A stretch of 64,000 nucleotides of DNA. Origin: Limnomonas spitsbergensis (lineage: Eukaryota; Chlorophyta; Chlorophyceae; Chlamydomonadales). Each line of letters begins with the position of its first letter. The first letter of the stretch is position 1. Position numbers and translations under genes: made by a program. Shown one piece after another: positions 22,543 through 33,400 of the stretch. The stretch spans positions 372,001 through 436,000 of the forward strand of contig JAYJMM010000061.1 of the NCBI GenBank assembly GCA_037349105.1, in the 5' to 3' direction. The notes under the pieces were generated by a model. That model was not told the origin of the DNA and searched no databases. It worked only from the letters and a program-made list of their open reading frames with translations.

Positions 22543-23730
22543 CTACTCGAGGCGGTGAGAATGCAGTCCAGGGCAGGCAGCCAGTGGAGTCAAATTGTCA
22601 AGGATTCTGGGGCAGCCGTCGTAGCAGAAGTGCCGCAGTCCAGAACATGCGGCCAGAGGGGTGAGGTCACTGACTCCAACACAGCCATTGCAGCTGAGGC
22701 TCTGCAAGCCAGTGCACGTAGCCAGAGGGGTCAGGTCACTGACTCCAAGGCAACGATCGATGGTGAGAGTCTGCAGTCTCGTACACTCAGCCAGAGGTGT
22801 GAGGTCTGTGACTCTTTTACAATCGGAGAATTTTAGACTCTGCAGTCCAGTGCACGAAGCCAGAGGGGTCAGGTCTGTGACTCCTTTTCCACCGGAGAAT
22901 GCTAGAGTCTGCAGTCCCGTGCACGAAGCAAGAGGGGTGAGGTCTGAGAGTTTTATATCACAGTAGAATGTCAGAGTCTGCAGTCCAGTGCACGAAGCCA
23001 GAGGGGTCAGGTCTGCGATGTATCCGAAGGTAAATGTTTGCAGTCTAGTGAAAGCGGCCACAGGTGTCCAATTGCTGATTCCGTCACAACTGCTGAGGTC
23101 GAGAGACCGAAGTCCAGTGCAAGTAGCTAGAGGTGCTAAGTCACAGACTCCAGCACAACCATCATGGCAGGAAAGGGTGCTGATTCCGGTGCATGCGGCC
23201 AGAGGAGTCAGGTCATAGAATCCAGAACAGATTCGGATTCGGAAGGTCTGCAGTCCAGTACATGCTGCCAAAGGGGTCAAGTCCCAGATTCCATGACAAT
23301 GGTCGAAGCTGAGATATTGCAGTCCATTGCATGCAGCCAGAGGGGCCAAATCCATGACTTCAAAACAGTTTTGGAAACGCAGTTTCAGCAGTCCTGCGCA
23401 CGCGGCCAGAGGGGTCAAGTCCCCCACTCCTATGCAGTCGAACAAGCTGAGACTCTGCAATCCAGTGCAAGTGGCCAGGGGGGTTAAGTCCCTTACTTGG
23501 CTACAGCCAGTAAAGGTGAGAGTCTGCAATCCAGTGGCCAAAAGAGTAAGGTCGCTGACTCCATCACAGCCGTTGAAGTTGAGGCTGCGCAGCAGGTCAG
23601 TGCACGCGGCCAGAGGCGTCAGGTCCAAGACTCCACCACAGCTGTTGAAGCGAAGGGTGTGTATTCCAGTGCATGCGGCCAGATGGGTCATGTCAATGAA
23701 GAGCCCACTGTTGAAGTTTATCACCCTCAA
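22543..23730 (-). CDS. Leucine-rich repeat protein, intronless
   Basis: A single open frame of 395 codons made almost entirely of about 16 leucine-rich repeats of 23-25 residues, consensus DLTPLAACTGLQTLxFxxCxGVx. The regular L-x-x-L-x-F-x-x-C spacing shows purifying selection on repeat geometry rather than a DNA minisatellite, since repeats differ at many third positions. The repeats resemble Cys-containing LRRs used as binding scaffolds. No kinase, NB-ARC, F-box, signal peptide or membrane segment is visible, so the role is unknown. The start is the first Met at 23730; an upstream spliced exon cannot be excluded. Unlike its neighbours the gene has no introns. Confidence 0.85.
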   Translation of the reverse strand: MRVINFNSGLFIDMTHLAACTGIHTLRFNSCGGVLDLTPLAACTDLLRSLNFNGCDGVSDLTLLATGLQTLTFTGCSQVRDLTPLATCTGLQSLSLFDCIGVGDLTPLAACAGLLKLRFQNCFEVMDLAPLAACNGLQYLSFDHCHGIWDLTPLAACTGLQTFRIRICSGFYDLTPLAACTGISTLSCHDGCAGVCDLAPLATCTGLRSLDLSSCDGISNWTPVAAFTRLQTFTFGYIADLTPLASCTGLQTLTFYCDIKLSDLTPLASCTGLQTLAFSGGKGVTDLTPLASCTGLQSLKFSDCKRVTDLTPLAECTRLQTLTIDRCLGVSDLTPLATCTGLQSLSCNGCVGVSDLTPLAACSGLRHFCYDGCPRILDNLTPLAACPGLHSHRLE

Positions 23731-25180
23731 GCTTGGAAATATCCTGAAAAAATCAGCATGGAACTGAAATGCCGGATAGTTTTTTCTAGATTCTGGCGCT
23801 AACTTGGGCTTCTGGTGCGACCATGGTGTAGCAGGAATTCCCCAGGTAAGGAACTAGTTCATGATTCCTGAAAGTGGAGTTGAAATAAAGAGCAGGCATT
23901 TCATTTGTGTAGTGCGCCTTGAAAGAGAATTCCACTGTGCAATAAGTGATACTACTCGCTACTAGTACACGGAAGTGATGTATTATTCCGCGTGCAAAAT
24001 GCAGGAGTTAAAGAGTTGTCGATGAGACTAATGCGCATCACGAACGCGCCTACGCTATGATCCAGAGACCAATATGCTGAAGGTACTGTACTCACGAAGC
24101 ATGACACAAAAAACAAAAAAACAGGCCCTGCTTGGTAACCTCACTGTATTGACCTTCAGCAACAAAGGAAGCAACAACCAACCAAAGCGATGGCGAGGAG
24201 CAATGGAGGGACAACCCTCTTGCTGCCAGAAACAGGTTCTTAAAGAGGTATTGTTTTATTGTGTTTTCAATTGAGGTGCTCCAATTCTATCTTTGCCCCC
24301 ACAGCAAGCTCTGTTAGGGGGCGCCTCTGTTGCACTGTTGTGGGTCTATATCCTACGCCCGTGTATGTACTAGTAGCTACTAGCAAAAGCCCAGGCGGGC
24401 ACTGGTTTTTAAGAGATTCAGTGCTACGGTATCTCAAAGGCAAATCTGCAGGCACCTTTTCACAGCACGGTTATGGACAGTGAGACACGCTGACCATTCC
24501 ATCGTATTTTCTCCCTGTCCTATTAATTTGACACAAAGCCCAAGCCAGTTATTTGTTAGGCAGACAGGCATCTGCAGTCCCGTCCAAATCAATGGTGCTG
24601 CTCTGCTGGACTGAATTTGTTTCGCAATACCACCCACCTGTCTTTTCATCCGTCTCGACAGCCACTGTCGCTCTGGGGCCTGCAACGATAGACCCTGCCC
24701 GCTCCTTGCCTGCACATGCATACCAATGGTATTTGGTATGATACCAAACAACTCATCAGCAGTTTATGCCATGAAGCATGGTTGAAGCCCTGTCTGAATC
24801 AAGCGAGGGAATGAATGCTTGCATTTTGGGGCGTTTGGTGGGTACCACAGTGCAATATGATCACATAAATGTTGAACAGAGCTCACCCAACGACAGGTAC
24901 GTCAGGAGATCAGCACCGGTGTCAGCTGGTCGCCACTCCACTACATTCTGTTCGCGACTCTGGAAAATACCCATCCCACGATATTTCGTTCCAGGCAGTG
25001 AATACGTTCGATCGGCGTTCTCCCTCGTTAGTTTGATGCAGACTCAGCAAGCTAGTAGTAGTAGTAGTAGTAGTGATCGATTCCGTATGGTACGTGATAA
25101 ACCAGGAAACAGCTAACTGAAGACGCGCGTCATGAGCGTGTAGTTCCGTGATCTGTGCACCGTATGATGCACTGTGAATT
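23731..25180. other. No gene seen
   Basis: Non-coding with scattered short open frames. A pyrimidine tract ending cccacag at 24292-24303 looks like an acceptor but no convincing exon follows. A (TAG)n-type run lies at about 25053-25074. Confidence 0.45.
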
Positions 25181-25189
25181 GTGACCCCC

Positions 25190-25690
25190 CTTGTAGTAGT
25201 ACTATAACAGTGCTACACGTCTCCTACAGCTTTAATTTGGCATGGGAACTCATTCTGTAGGAGAATATGTAGGAATTCCTACAAAATGTAGCAATGCTTC
25301 ATTGTAGCAGTGCGATTGCTTGAGTGAGTGCTACAAACGTCCTACATATCTCATGACATGTAGCAGTGCTACGAACCGGCTCCTACATATGGGCTGTAGG
25401 AGCGTTAGTTGGTAGTAGTGCTACAATGTGCACTGATAGGAATGCTACACTGTTGATGACTGGTAGGAGTGCTACACTGTTGACTGGTAAGAGTGCTACG
25501 CTGTTGACTGGTAGCAGTGCTACACTGTTGACTGGTAGCAGTGCTACACTGTTGTCTGTTAGGAGTGCTACACTGTTGTCTGGTAGGAGTGCTACACTGT
25601 TGACTGGTAGGTGTGGACTGGTAAGAGTGCTACGTTTTTATTGGTAGCAATGTTACGTTTCCTAGGAGTGTCATGTCAGTGCATGGTCGT
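25190..25690. repeat. Tandem array of TGTAGCA-type palindromes, ~24-bp period
   Basis: A core GTAGGAGTGCTACACTGTTG followed by actg is repeated about eight times (25425-25640). It is preceded by a more irregular region where GTAGCA and TGCTAC (or TGTAGGA and TCCTACA) occur as short inverted pairs, for example ctacaaaatgtagca. Each unit can fold into a small hairpin. Confidence 0.85.
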
Positions 25691-25706
25691 GATGTTGGCC
25701 AGTCGA

Positions 25707-25780
25707 TTACATTACATCTCTGGGTACTCTGGGCCTAGCCCCATCAGGCTCGGCCGTGTGGGCGCTAAACTGTTAGGATG
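25707..25780 (-). mobile_element. LINE 3'-end fragment
   Basis: ttacatctctgggtactctg then ggctcggccgtgtgggcgct and aaactgtt, the reverse complement of the LINE terminal segment, with purine-rich sequence after it. Confidence 0.7.
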
Positions 25781-25789
25781 GTTGAAAAT

Positions 25790-27070
25790 AAAACTGAGGG
25801 CATGAGGGAAAAGGAGGACATGTAAAACAAAGGAAACGGGAAAGACCCGCCCCCCACAACAGGAAAGGAAGTCTGATGATTCCCCTACATGCCCCTCAGT
25901 CGCACTAGAATCTAGCCATGCACAAGTCAGAAGTAAACAAAGGGGAGACAAATGTGAGAGGAACAAAATTGAAATATCACCCCAAAGGACTGCTAGGATG
26001 ATACGAGTCGAAAATATTGTTTGGTTAATTCATATTAATTGGATGTGAACACAAAAATACCGGTAGCCAAACAATTCGATGCACCATGTCATCTCCGTAT
26101 TTAAAAAAAATAGTTTGTACATCTTTTCGTATACATTGTGATGCTTGGCCATGATATTCATGCTGCTCTTCGAACTAAGCTTCCTCGTATGTGACCACCT
26201 GGAGATTTGGGGTCAAATCCAAAATTCAGCTCAATCGGTGCACATTTGCTTCTCAGCAGAAAATCATGAATGGCCTGTTAACTCACCGACGCTTCAATGA
26301 ACGGTAGCTACGCCAAAGTCAAGGTGACAACGACAATGGTGGAGGCAGGGTAATGCAGCGTACCGTTTCTCAGAGTGTGTGCCTGTAAAAGTAGATAGCC
26401 ATGGTGTTAAGCTTTGGTCTGGATGCATGACTGGTCCCAAACAAAGCAAACATACATGCATATCTCCAAGCTTACCTGAAAAGTGTGTTATTGAGTGGGG
26501 TGACGTTGAAGGTGACAACTAGAGGTCACCATGCCTGAGTGATCAACAGTGGCCAATGGTGAAGCAAGCATTAGAATAAACCACAACGCGACGCAATTGC
26601 TTTGGTACCTGCATTTGGGGTGGGGGGCAAAGCATTCAGCTGCGTCAAATAAATGTGGTCATGGCCAGAGTGCTAATGGCCATATGTGGTTGCTAGAGAT
26701 TCAAGTGCACATTATGATTATGCGAGCCCTGCCTATCGAGGCATAGATTGTAAAGAGTTGAGAATTTGCAGTGGCTGTGTGGCAGAATTAAGAACTTAGG
26801 GGGCTGGGGATTGTGACAGCCATACCATCACTACCAAGGCGGTCGTGATGCCTGTCATGCATAAGCAGCAGTAATGACTGAAGTGCGTGGAGAACGAACG
26901 CGGGCGTGAGTGCCCAGGCATCAAGGGACACATTTCGTTTTCGAAGGGTCAAATCCTGGTGCAATCCAGAAGATAGAAGACGTGCTAGCAATGTATGCCA
27001 CAATGGATTGGCCGAATGGGGAATCTTCTGACTTCCTGTTCTTCCTCCACCCACTCTTGGTTTCTTTTCA
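25790..27070. other. No gene seen
   Basis: Non-coding sequence with no convincing open frame or RNA fold. It may carry old mobile-element DNA. Confidence 0.45.
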
Positions 27071-27074
27071 GTTG

Positions 27075-27130
27075 GGTACCCACTCAGCTAAGCCTTTTGA
27101 GCAGGCCCAGAGGGGTAACGTTATTAATAA
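27075..27130 (+). mobile_element. LINE 3'-end fragment
   Basis: gttgggtacccactcagcta then agccttttgagcaggcccag and aggggtaacgttatt, the terminal segment in forward orientation. Confidence 0.65.
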
Positions 27131-27689
27131 ATTTGTAAAAGCTGTGCCTTTGGCGCAGCCCCCGAGTGACGCGCGTGCCCTGAAAACTGAGGTGGCTGGT
27201 GTCCTAGACTGCTGTGTGTTGTAGCAGTAGTTGCCGAGTTGTTCCCTGTTGCCTCTGTTTACGTGCCGAACATGTTGGGTGATGGTGCTGCTTTGTTGTT
27301 GGAATGTTGCTAGGTGCTGGTGATGTGTGTGTTGCGTGTGTCGCCTGTGCGACGGGGCTGTATAGGTGTTGTGTATGTCTAGGTTGTAATGAGTTTGCGT
27401 GCGTGCATAGTTGCTTCTTATCGGCAAGCTCTAGCCAGAGCACGAAATGAAGTGGTCTGGTTGAGTGTCTGTGCTGGAACCTGTTGCGTGCGCTTGCTGC
27501 ATGTTTTCTGTAGGCCCAGAGAGTATTTATTAAACTAGGATCCCCTTGCTAAGATCCATCCCATGATGGATTCCCAGAGACGCTAAGGTCTCTTCAGATC
27601 TGCTAGAATAGGACTTGCTCAAGTGCGTTCAGCAATTCAGCCAGGTGCCCCCCTTTTTCATACCATGGCAGCATCCCATCCATTCATGT

Positions 27690-27731
27690 CAGTCAATGAC
27701 ATAACGCCTCTGGGCCCTGCTCAAAAAGGGG
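27690..27731 (-). mobile_element. 42-bp LINE 3'-end insertion with 11-bp target duplication
   Basis: Only the terminal ~42 bp (aatgacataacgcctctggg then ccctgctcaaaaagggg) is present. It is flanked by direct repeats TCCATTCATGT at 27679-27689 and 27732-27742. Confidence 0.85.
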
Positions 27732-27939
27732 TCCATTCATGTGCATCCGAGGAGCAGGCGTGCGGGCCACATTGCTTCTACTTCAACTTGCTACCAGCAG
27801 TGGATCGATTGAAGCTGTGGCCTGCTGCAGGATCAGTCTACGGTAGCTTTGGGCAGATTTTGTTCCATGAGGTAATTGTTGGCCCTGCTTGGATACCATT
27901 CATAACGACTTGAAGTTGGCGGTGCTCATCCTTCTATCA

Positions 27940-28840
27940 CTTGTTTCCCCGTATTCCACCTGTTCCTGTTTTTTCTCCTCTAGCCTTTAGTCTATTTTCC
28001 TCCCGACCAGACAGTTGGGCGTCCGCGCGGCCGAGCCTTTTCCACATTGCCCAGCGGTGTAATATCATTGACTTTTTGTCCTCTACCATTGGGCCCGATC
28101 ATTCTTGTACTCGGGTTGAGGTACGGGATCACTTGCCTCCAGTGCTTTCATGAAATAGCAGTTTGCTGCACCAATGTTCAAAGTGATTGTAGTTGAGCTC
28201 TTTGAAGGCTACTCTCTTCAGGGGCAGGGGATACGGTTTGCCTGACCTTTGTGTTCTTGATGTTTGGTGGGTGAACTTGCTTTGCTTTCTTTTCTCTTGT
28301 GCCTTCTCCCTTGACTTTCCTATCTAGCGGACTTTTTGTTTGCCAACGTGGCCGAGCTTCATTTCAGCATGGTCCAGAGGTCAATGACGATACACCTCTG
28401 GGCCATGCACAAGAAGGCTGCGCGGGCCAGAGGTTAATGACGTTACACCTCTGGGCCCTACGCTTGCTTTTGTGGGTTTTTTTGTAGGCTTTGTCGAGGG
28501 CTAGTCTCTAGTGGAACTCAGGTGTCGGACTTGGTCTTCTTCACCTTCCTGGCCTTTCCTTTTGTTCCTTTACCCACCTCTTCCTTTTAGTTTCCTATTT
28601 TTTCTCCCTTCTGAACAGTTGGGCGCCCACGCGGCCGAGCTTTGAGCGGGCCCAGAGGTGTAACGTTATTGACCTATGGGCCCTGCTCAAAAACAAAAGG
28701 CTCGGCCGCGTGGGCGCCTAAGTAAAAGGGGCAGAAAAAAGTGGAAAAGGCGAGGGAAAAGGGGTAAAAAGTGAAAGGACAGACAAAAGGCTGGAAAGGA
28801 GAGGCAAAAGGGCCAGAGGTGTAACGTAATTGATTATGTA
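27940..28840. mobile_element. Cluster of LINE 3'-end copies in both orientations
   Basis: At least six copies: forward at 27990-28072, 28325-28395 and 28470-28668; reverse at 28390-28430, 28430-28470 and 28669-28740. A forward scrap lies at 28808-28835. The copy at 28470-28668 includes the gctttgtcgagggctagtct motif and pyrimidine tract of the 3' UTR. The pair at 28620-28740 is joined tail to tail. Confidence 0.8.
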
Positions 28841-29209
28841 CACGGTTTATTATTCCTAACTGTGGTACTTGCTCCCGTATTTATTTTTAGTACCGTCAAT
28901 GCCTTTGCACTCTTTATTTTTAGTTGGACCACAAGGACTATTAAACGGTTTTCCATTCATCATTAAAGGGTCGCGCGGCTTCGTTGAATAATACCATCGC
29001 CTAAAATCACTGACTTCAACAGAAATGGGGCCATTTTTATTATAAGCATCTTTGGATTCTTCCTACACGTTCCTCTCCTGAGAGTAGAGAGGAGGCCTGG
29101 CATGCGAAGGCCCTCTACGCCACCCTCCCACAAAGCTGCTGATAGGGGAGCCAGGATTGCAGCATAAACGTCAATCAGCAGGCTATGGCACCAGTAGGAA
29201 TGCTTTGGA

Positions 29210-29247
29210 GCCTTTTTGAGCAGGGCCCAGAGGTGTATTGTCATTGA
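29210..29247 (+). mobile_element. 38-bp LINE 3'-end insertion with 19-bp target duplication
   Basis: gcctttttgagcagggccca then gaggtgtattgtcattga lies between perfect direct repeats CCAGTAGGAATGCTTTGGA at 29191-29209 and 29248-29266. This is the shortest dated insertion in the window. Confidence 0.92.
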
Positions 29248-29344
29248 CCAGTAGGAATGCTTTGGACTGAGCATGGCGCAATTGATGATGAAGGGACACA
29301 GAGTCAGATTTCCATTTAACAGGTGCCATGGCTTAATATTTTTT

Positions 29345-29870
29345 GTAAGTCCGTGACGTTACACCTTCGGGCCAGGCTCGGTCGCGTTGGCAGCCAACTG
29401 TCTGATCTGGAGGAAAATAAACTTATGGGTAGGGGAGAAAGGAAAGAAAAAGACGGGGAAAGGAGAAGGAGTGGACCATCCCAAAAAGTAAAAGAAGCAA
29501 ACATGCAGCATGACATGCTTGCTTGCTTCCGAGCTCCTAGCCACCAGGAGAAACGGTGGGAGCAGGGCTGGGCAGGCACCCAGGACGGAGCTGGAGACGT
29601 TCACCACTTGTACCTTTTTTTCCCTCCAGAGTTGTTATGTCATTGACCAGTTGTACCGGGGCAAGAACGTGTGGGGTCCCCAGGTTTTGTGGAAGATGTG
29701 ATCGGAAGCTAATGATGACTGGGTAATGTGAATTTGTTTTTTGTTCGGATGTTTCCTAAGTTGCCCCTCCGTTGTCTTTCTAATCTTCCTTAAGCTTTCA
29801 ACCAGACAGTTCCCCCCTCCCAACAGACAGCCGGGCCTTTTGGGAAGGGCTCAGAGGTGTAACATCATGA
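29345..29870. mobile_element. Further LINE 3'-end scraps
   Basis: A reverse copy lies at 29355-29425 with reversed 3' UTR purines after it. A very short forward end lies at about 29620-29648, ending ttatgtcattgac between near-repeats acttgtacc and agttgtacc. A forward copy lies at 29800-29870. Confidence 0.6.
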
Positions 29871-30420
29871 ACAAATAATAATTCTGGGCAGACAAGGACA
29901 GACACACTATTTGTATGCAGGGAGACCTTCCTTTATCACTGAAACTTGAGGCTTCCCCTAGTCCTAGGTGTCATCCCGCGTGTGGTAACATGAAGGAGGC
30001 AGCATTTATTTACTGCGCACTAGAGAACCTTCAGCAGGCCGCCGTGCGGCCAACACTGTGCTTTTCGAGACCAAAACCTGGGCCGTGGTGATGGTCAATT
30101 GTAGCCGAATCGCCCTAAAATAAACAGGGAGGCAATGGCCTCTGTCGCAAAAATAATCGGCATACTGTGAAAACCAGGGGTTTCCCCCTGGTGAAAACAG
30201 CATGAGCCAGGTCAAATAGCACATCCAGTATTGCGGCGTTCACAGCGTAAGCACCAGCAGGCGGCTAGCACATAGTCAGGGCCTACAGCTGTCAGAGCTG
30301 GTCAGCTGTCAGCCGGCAGTCAGGGCTGTCAGTCAGTGCCAGTGAAAGTGGCACAGTCCATTTACAGCGACGGTGACTCAGTCTAGGACAGCAGCAAACA
30401 ATCACGAAGGGCCTCTATTT
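29871..30420. other. 3' flank of the PTGES2-like gene, no gene seen
   Basis: Contains a partial reverse member of the TTCAGCTACA family at about 30050-30125 and a short CAGTCAGnGCTGTCAG-type repeat at 30275-30345. Confidence 0.5.
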
Positions 30421-33400
30421 TCAAACAGCCGTCTTGGCTGTGAGCCCCCAGCTGCTGCCCTCCGTGCTCACACGGGAGGTCGGCCCGATGGCCTCAGCCA
30501 CCCTCTCGTACCACTCTGAGATCCGCGAGTTCTTCATTGCGTCGGAGAACGTCGGCGTGCTCTGAATGGCCTTCAGCACACCGTATGCCGACAGGTCAGC
30601 CATGTTTGGGCGAGAGCCGCCCAGGAACGGCCGGCTCGGGCCGACGGCATCCACAAGCTCGTTGCACGACCTGAGCGGGAAAATGAAACAGGCCAAGCTT
30701 TGGACAAAGTTGAGGGTTCAGGGGCTCCAGGATGAAGGGTTTGAGGACGAGGTTCTCGCTCAGCGTATCCGGCTTGGACCCTATCTGTTACAGATTTTCC
30801 TGGCCATTGAGCGCCAAAGAGCGCGCGGGAAGTAAGGAGTAGAAATTACATGTCCACAAAGAACAAGGCTGTACTCCAAGGTGGTGCGGGGTCAGTTGAC
30901 AGGTTCAGGGTCAAGGAGTGGCATCAGCTAATGATCAACAGCACCATATTCATCACTAGCTGATGCCATTCCCTCAGCATAATGTAATAGCCAAGGACAA
31001 GCATGCTTCCTGTCCAGCGTTTCAGCTGCGCCGTTCAGTTGCTTTACAACCTGTGGGACTCACTTGTACAATGCCTCCCTTAGGTCACCCTCAATGTTGT
31101 ACTTCTTCGGCATCTTCTTTCCAACCTGCCATAAATCAATTCAAAATTCAAATTGTAGGCATCAGATTTGAAATGGATACCGGAGCAGCCTTCCACTGTC
31201 AGAAACAACAAGCAAAGAGCCAGCTTACGCACAAAGCCAGAAGCCAGTAAATGACCAAACCAGTCCATGAATATGCCGGACCAGGCCCCACCTGCCACAT
31301 GATGAGCGCTCCAGACGTGCGCGCGAGCTCCCGCGTGCCCCAGCTCCAGTTGGTCTGCTCCGTGATGTACTTGAACGACGTCCATGCCTCACTGGACAGG
31401 CAAAGTGAGGGTCGGGGATCATGTCGACCTCCACTACACCGACACAGTCAACTTTTCCGGCCTTTTTTGGCGGGGTAAGAAATCTGCAGGCCTCTCCAAA
31501 GCCACCGGGTTTTCAGCAGGCCTAGTTTAGGCCACAACGTGGGGTTGAGCAGGAAGGCAAGGTTCAAAGACCAGAAGGCTTTAACTTAAGCTTTAACAGA
31601 AGGCTTTAACTTTAGCTGTAACAGAAGGCTTTAACTTTAGCTTTAACAGAAGGCTTTAACTTGAGCTTTAACACACATCTATGTTTATACAGGTTCAAAG
31701 TTCGAACTATCCCCCAGGTCTTTCCGGCCAGCCAGCAAGCTAGACTCAGCAGGGCAGGGCGGGTGGCGCACTCACTCCCAGCTGCGGTAGATGTTCGCTG
31801 TCAGCATCTTGACAAAGCGCTCGTCCACCCACTTGCGCCACTTGAGCTCCTCCTCCGCGCTTATCCCAGGCGCACAGGCCTTGCCGGCCCTGCGGCGGAG
31901 GCAACACCAATTGAAGTATAAAAACGTAATTCTAGATGAAAAAAATGTGCGTAAAATTAAATGAAGTCTGCTCTTGGGCGCTCATTCATAGGCGCTCGGG
32001 CCTTGCCGACCCTGTGCCAGGATGAAAATAAATCAGAGTATAGGACCCTGCGCCGACATTTGAACATTTTTCAATTTTAAACGAACTCTGGCCTCCTCCT
32101 CTGCTCTCATCCCCAGCACACAAGCCTGGCCAGCTCAGCACCAGGATAAAGAAAAATTGGAGCCGAAGATCAACATTTTTTGACAGGATCTTAGGGTTGA
32201 CTGGACATCAACACCGGTAACCAAATCTCATCCCTGCCCAGGCACCTGCACCTCATCACTGAATAGGCAACCCAGGCACACGCACCCTATCCCTACCCAA
32301 GCAACTAAGATCCGCGCTGCATTCCTGCCCAAGCACCCACACTCGCCCCCGCCCCCATCCCTGCACTAGCAACCCAAGCACCCGCACGTGTACCAGTGCA
32401 ACGCAGCCAGTACTCAACAGTGCCATTGCCACTAAAAACAAAACACAGCCACTGGTGCACAGATTCAAGCAGCCATTCGTTTGACGAAACCACTGTGTAA
32501 GGCTCCAGGGCTACCGCCTGCCTCGTGCTTGCTACTTTCACTCCTCCCCATTTCTCTCAGCCCTCCCATCACCCATTTAGAGGTGGAAGCCGCCTCCTTC
32601 TTGCCCCCCCCCCCCATTTACACCTTCACCCACCTGTGTGCTACTTCCACTCCTCACCCAGTGTCCCTCCATCATTCCCCCCAGGGATGGCAGTCGCCTG
32701 CTTTCTTTCCTCTCCCTCCACCTTGACCCACCTCAGGCTGGCAACTTTCACTCCTCCCCATTTTTCTCAGCCCTCCACATACCATTTAGAGGTGGACGCC
32801 GACTGCTTCTTGCCCGCCCCCACCCCCTCCACCCTGACCCGCCTCTTGCGTGCTACTTTCACTCCTCCCCCATTTTTAGCGTCTCTCTCATCATTTCTCT
32901 CCAGGAATGAAGTCCGCCTGCTTGTTGTCTACCCTGTTAACCTCGACCTGCCTCATGCGCGCTTCCTTCACTCCTCCCCCTTTTTCTCAGCCCTTCCCTC
33001 ACCATTTAGAGGTGGAGGCCGCCTGCTTCTTTCCCGCCGCTTCTACCTCTGCCGCGAGGCGTGAAACGATGGCGCTGCTGCCCACCACCACATCCTCATC
33101 CATCTGCATGACTGGGACCTTCTTATACGAGGACCACTTCAGCTCGCTCTTCAGTAGTGGGTTGACCTCCACGACTTGATAGGGCAACTGTCAGTCGAGG
33201 GGGAGGGGAGCAGATTTTCCCCCGTGATTACTGGTTACAAGTCGTAAGTAAAGTGGCAAAGAAGCAATTAATTCGGCGAAGCCGATGTTCAGTCACGCGG
33301 TAACGGAAAAAGACGGAAGAAATCAGGATCGAGAAAATGTTAGCGCCTGTGGTGAGCTTTTCAGAAGGACCTAGCCTACTTCTGGTAACAAACATGATCC

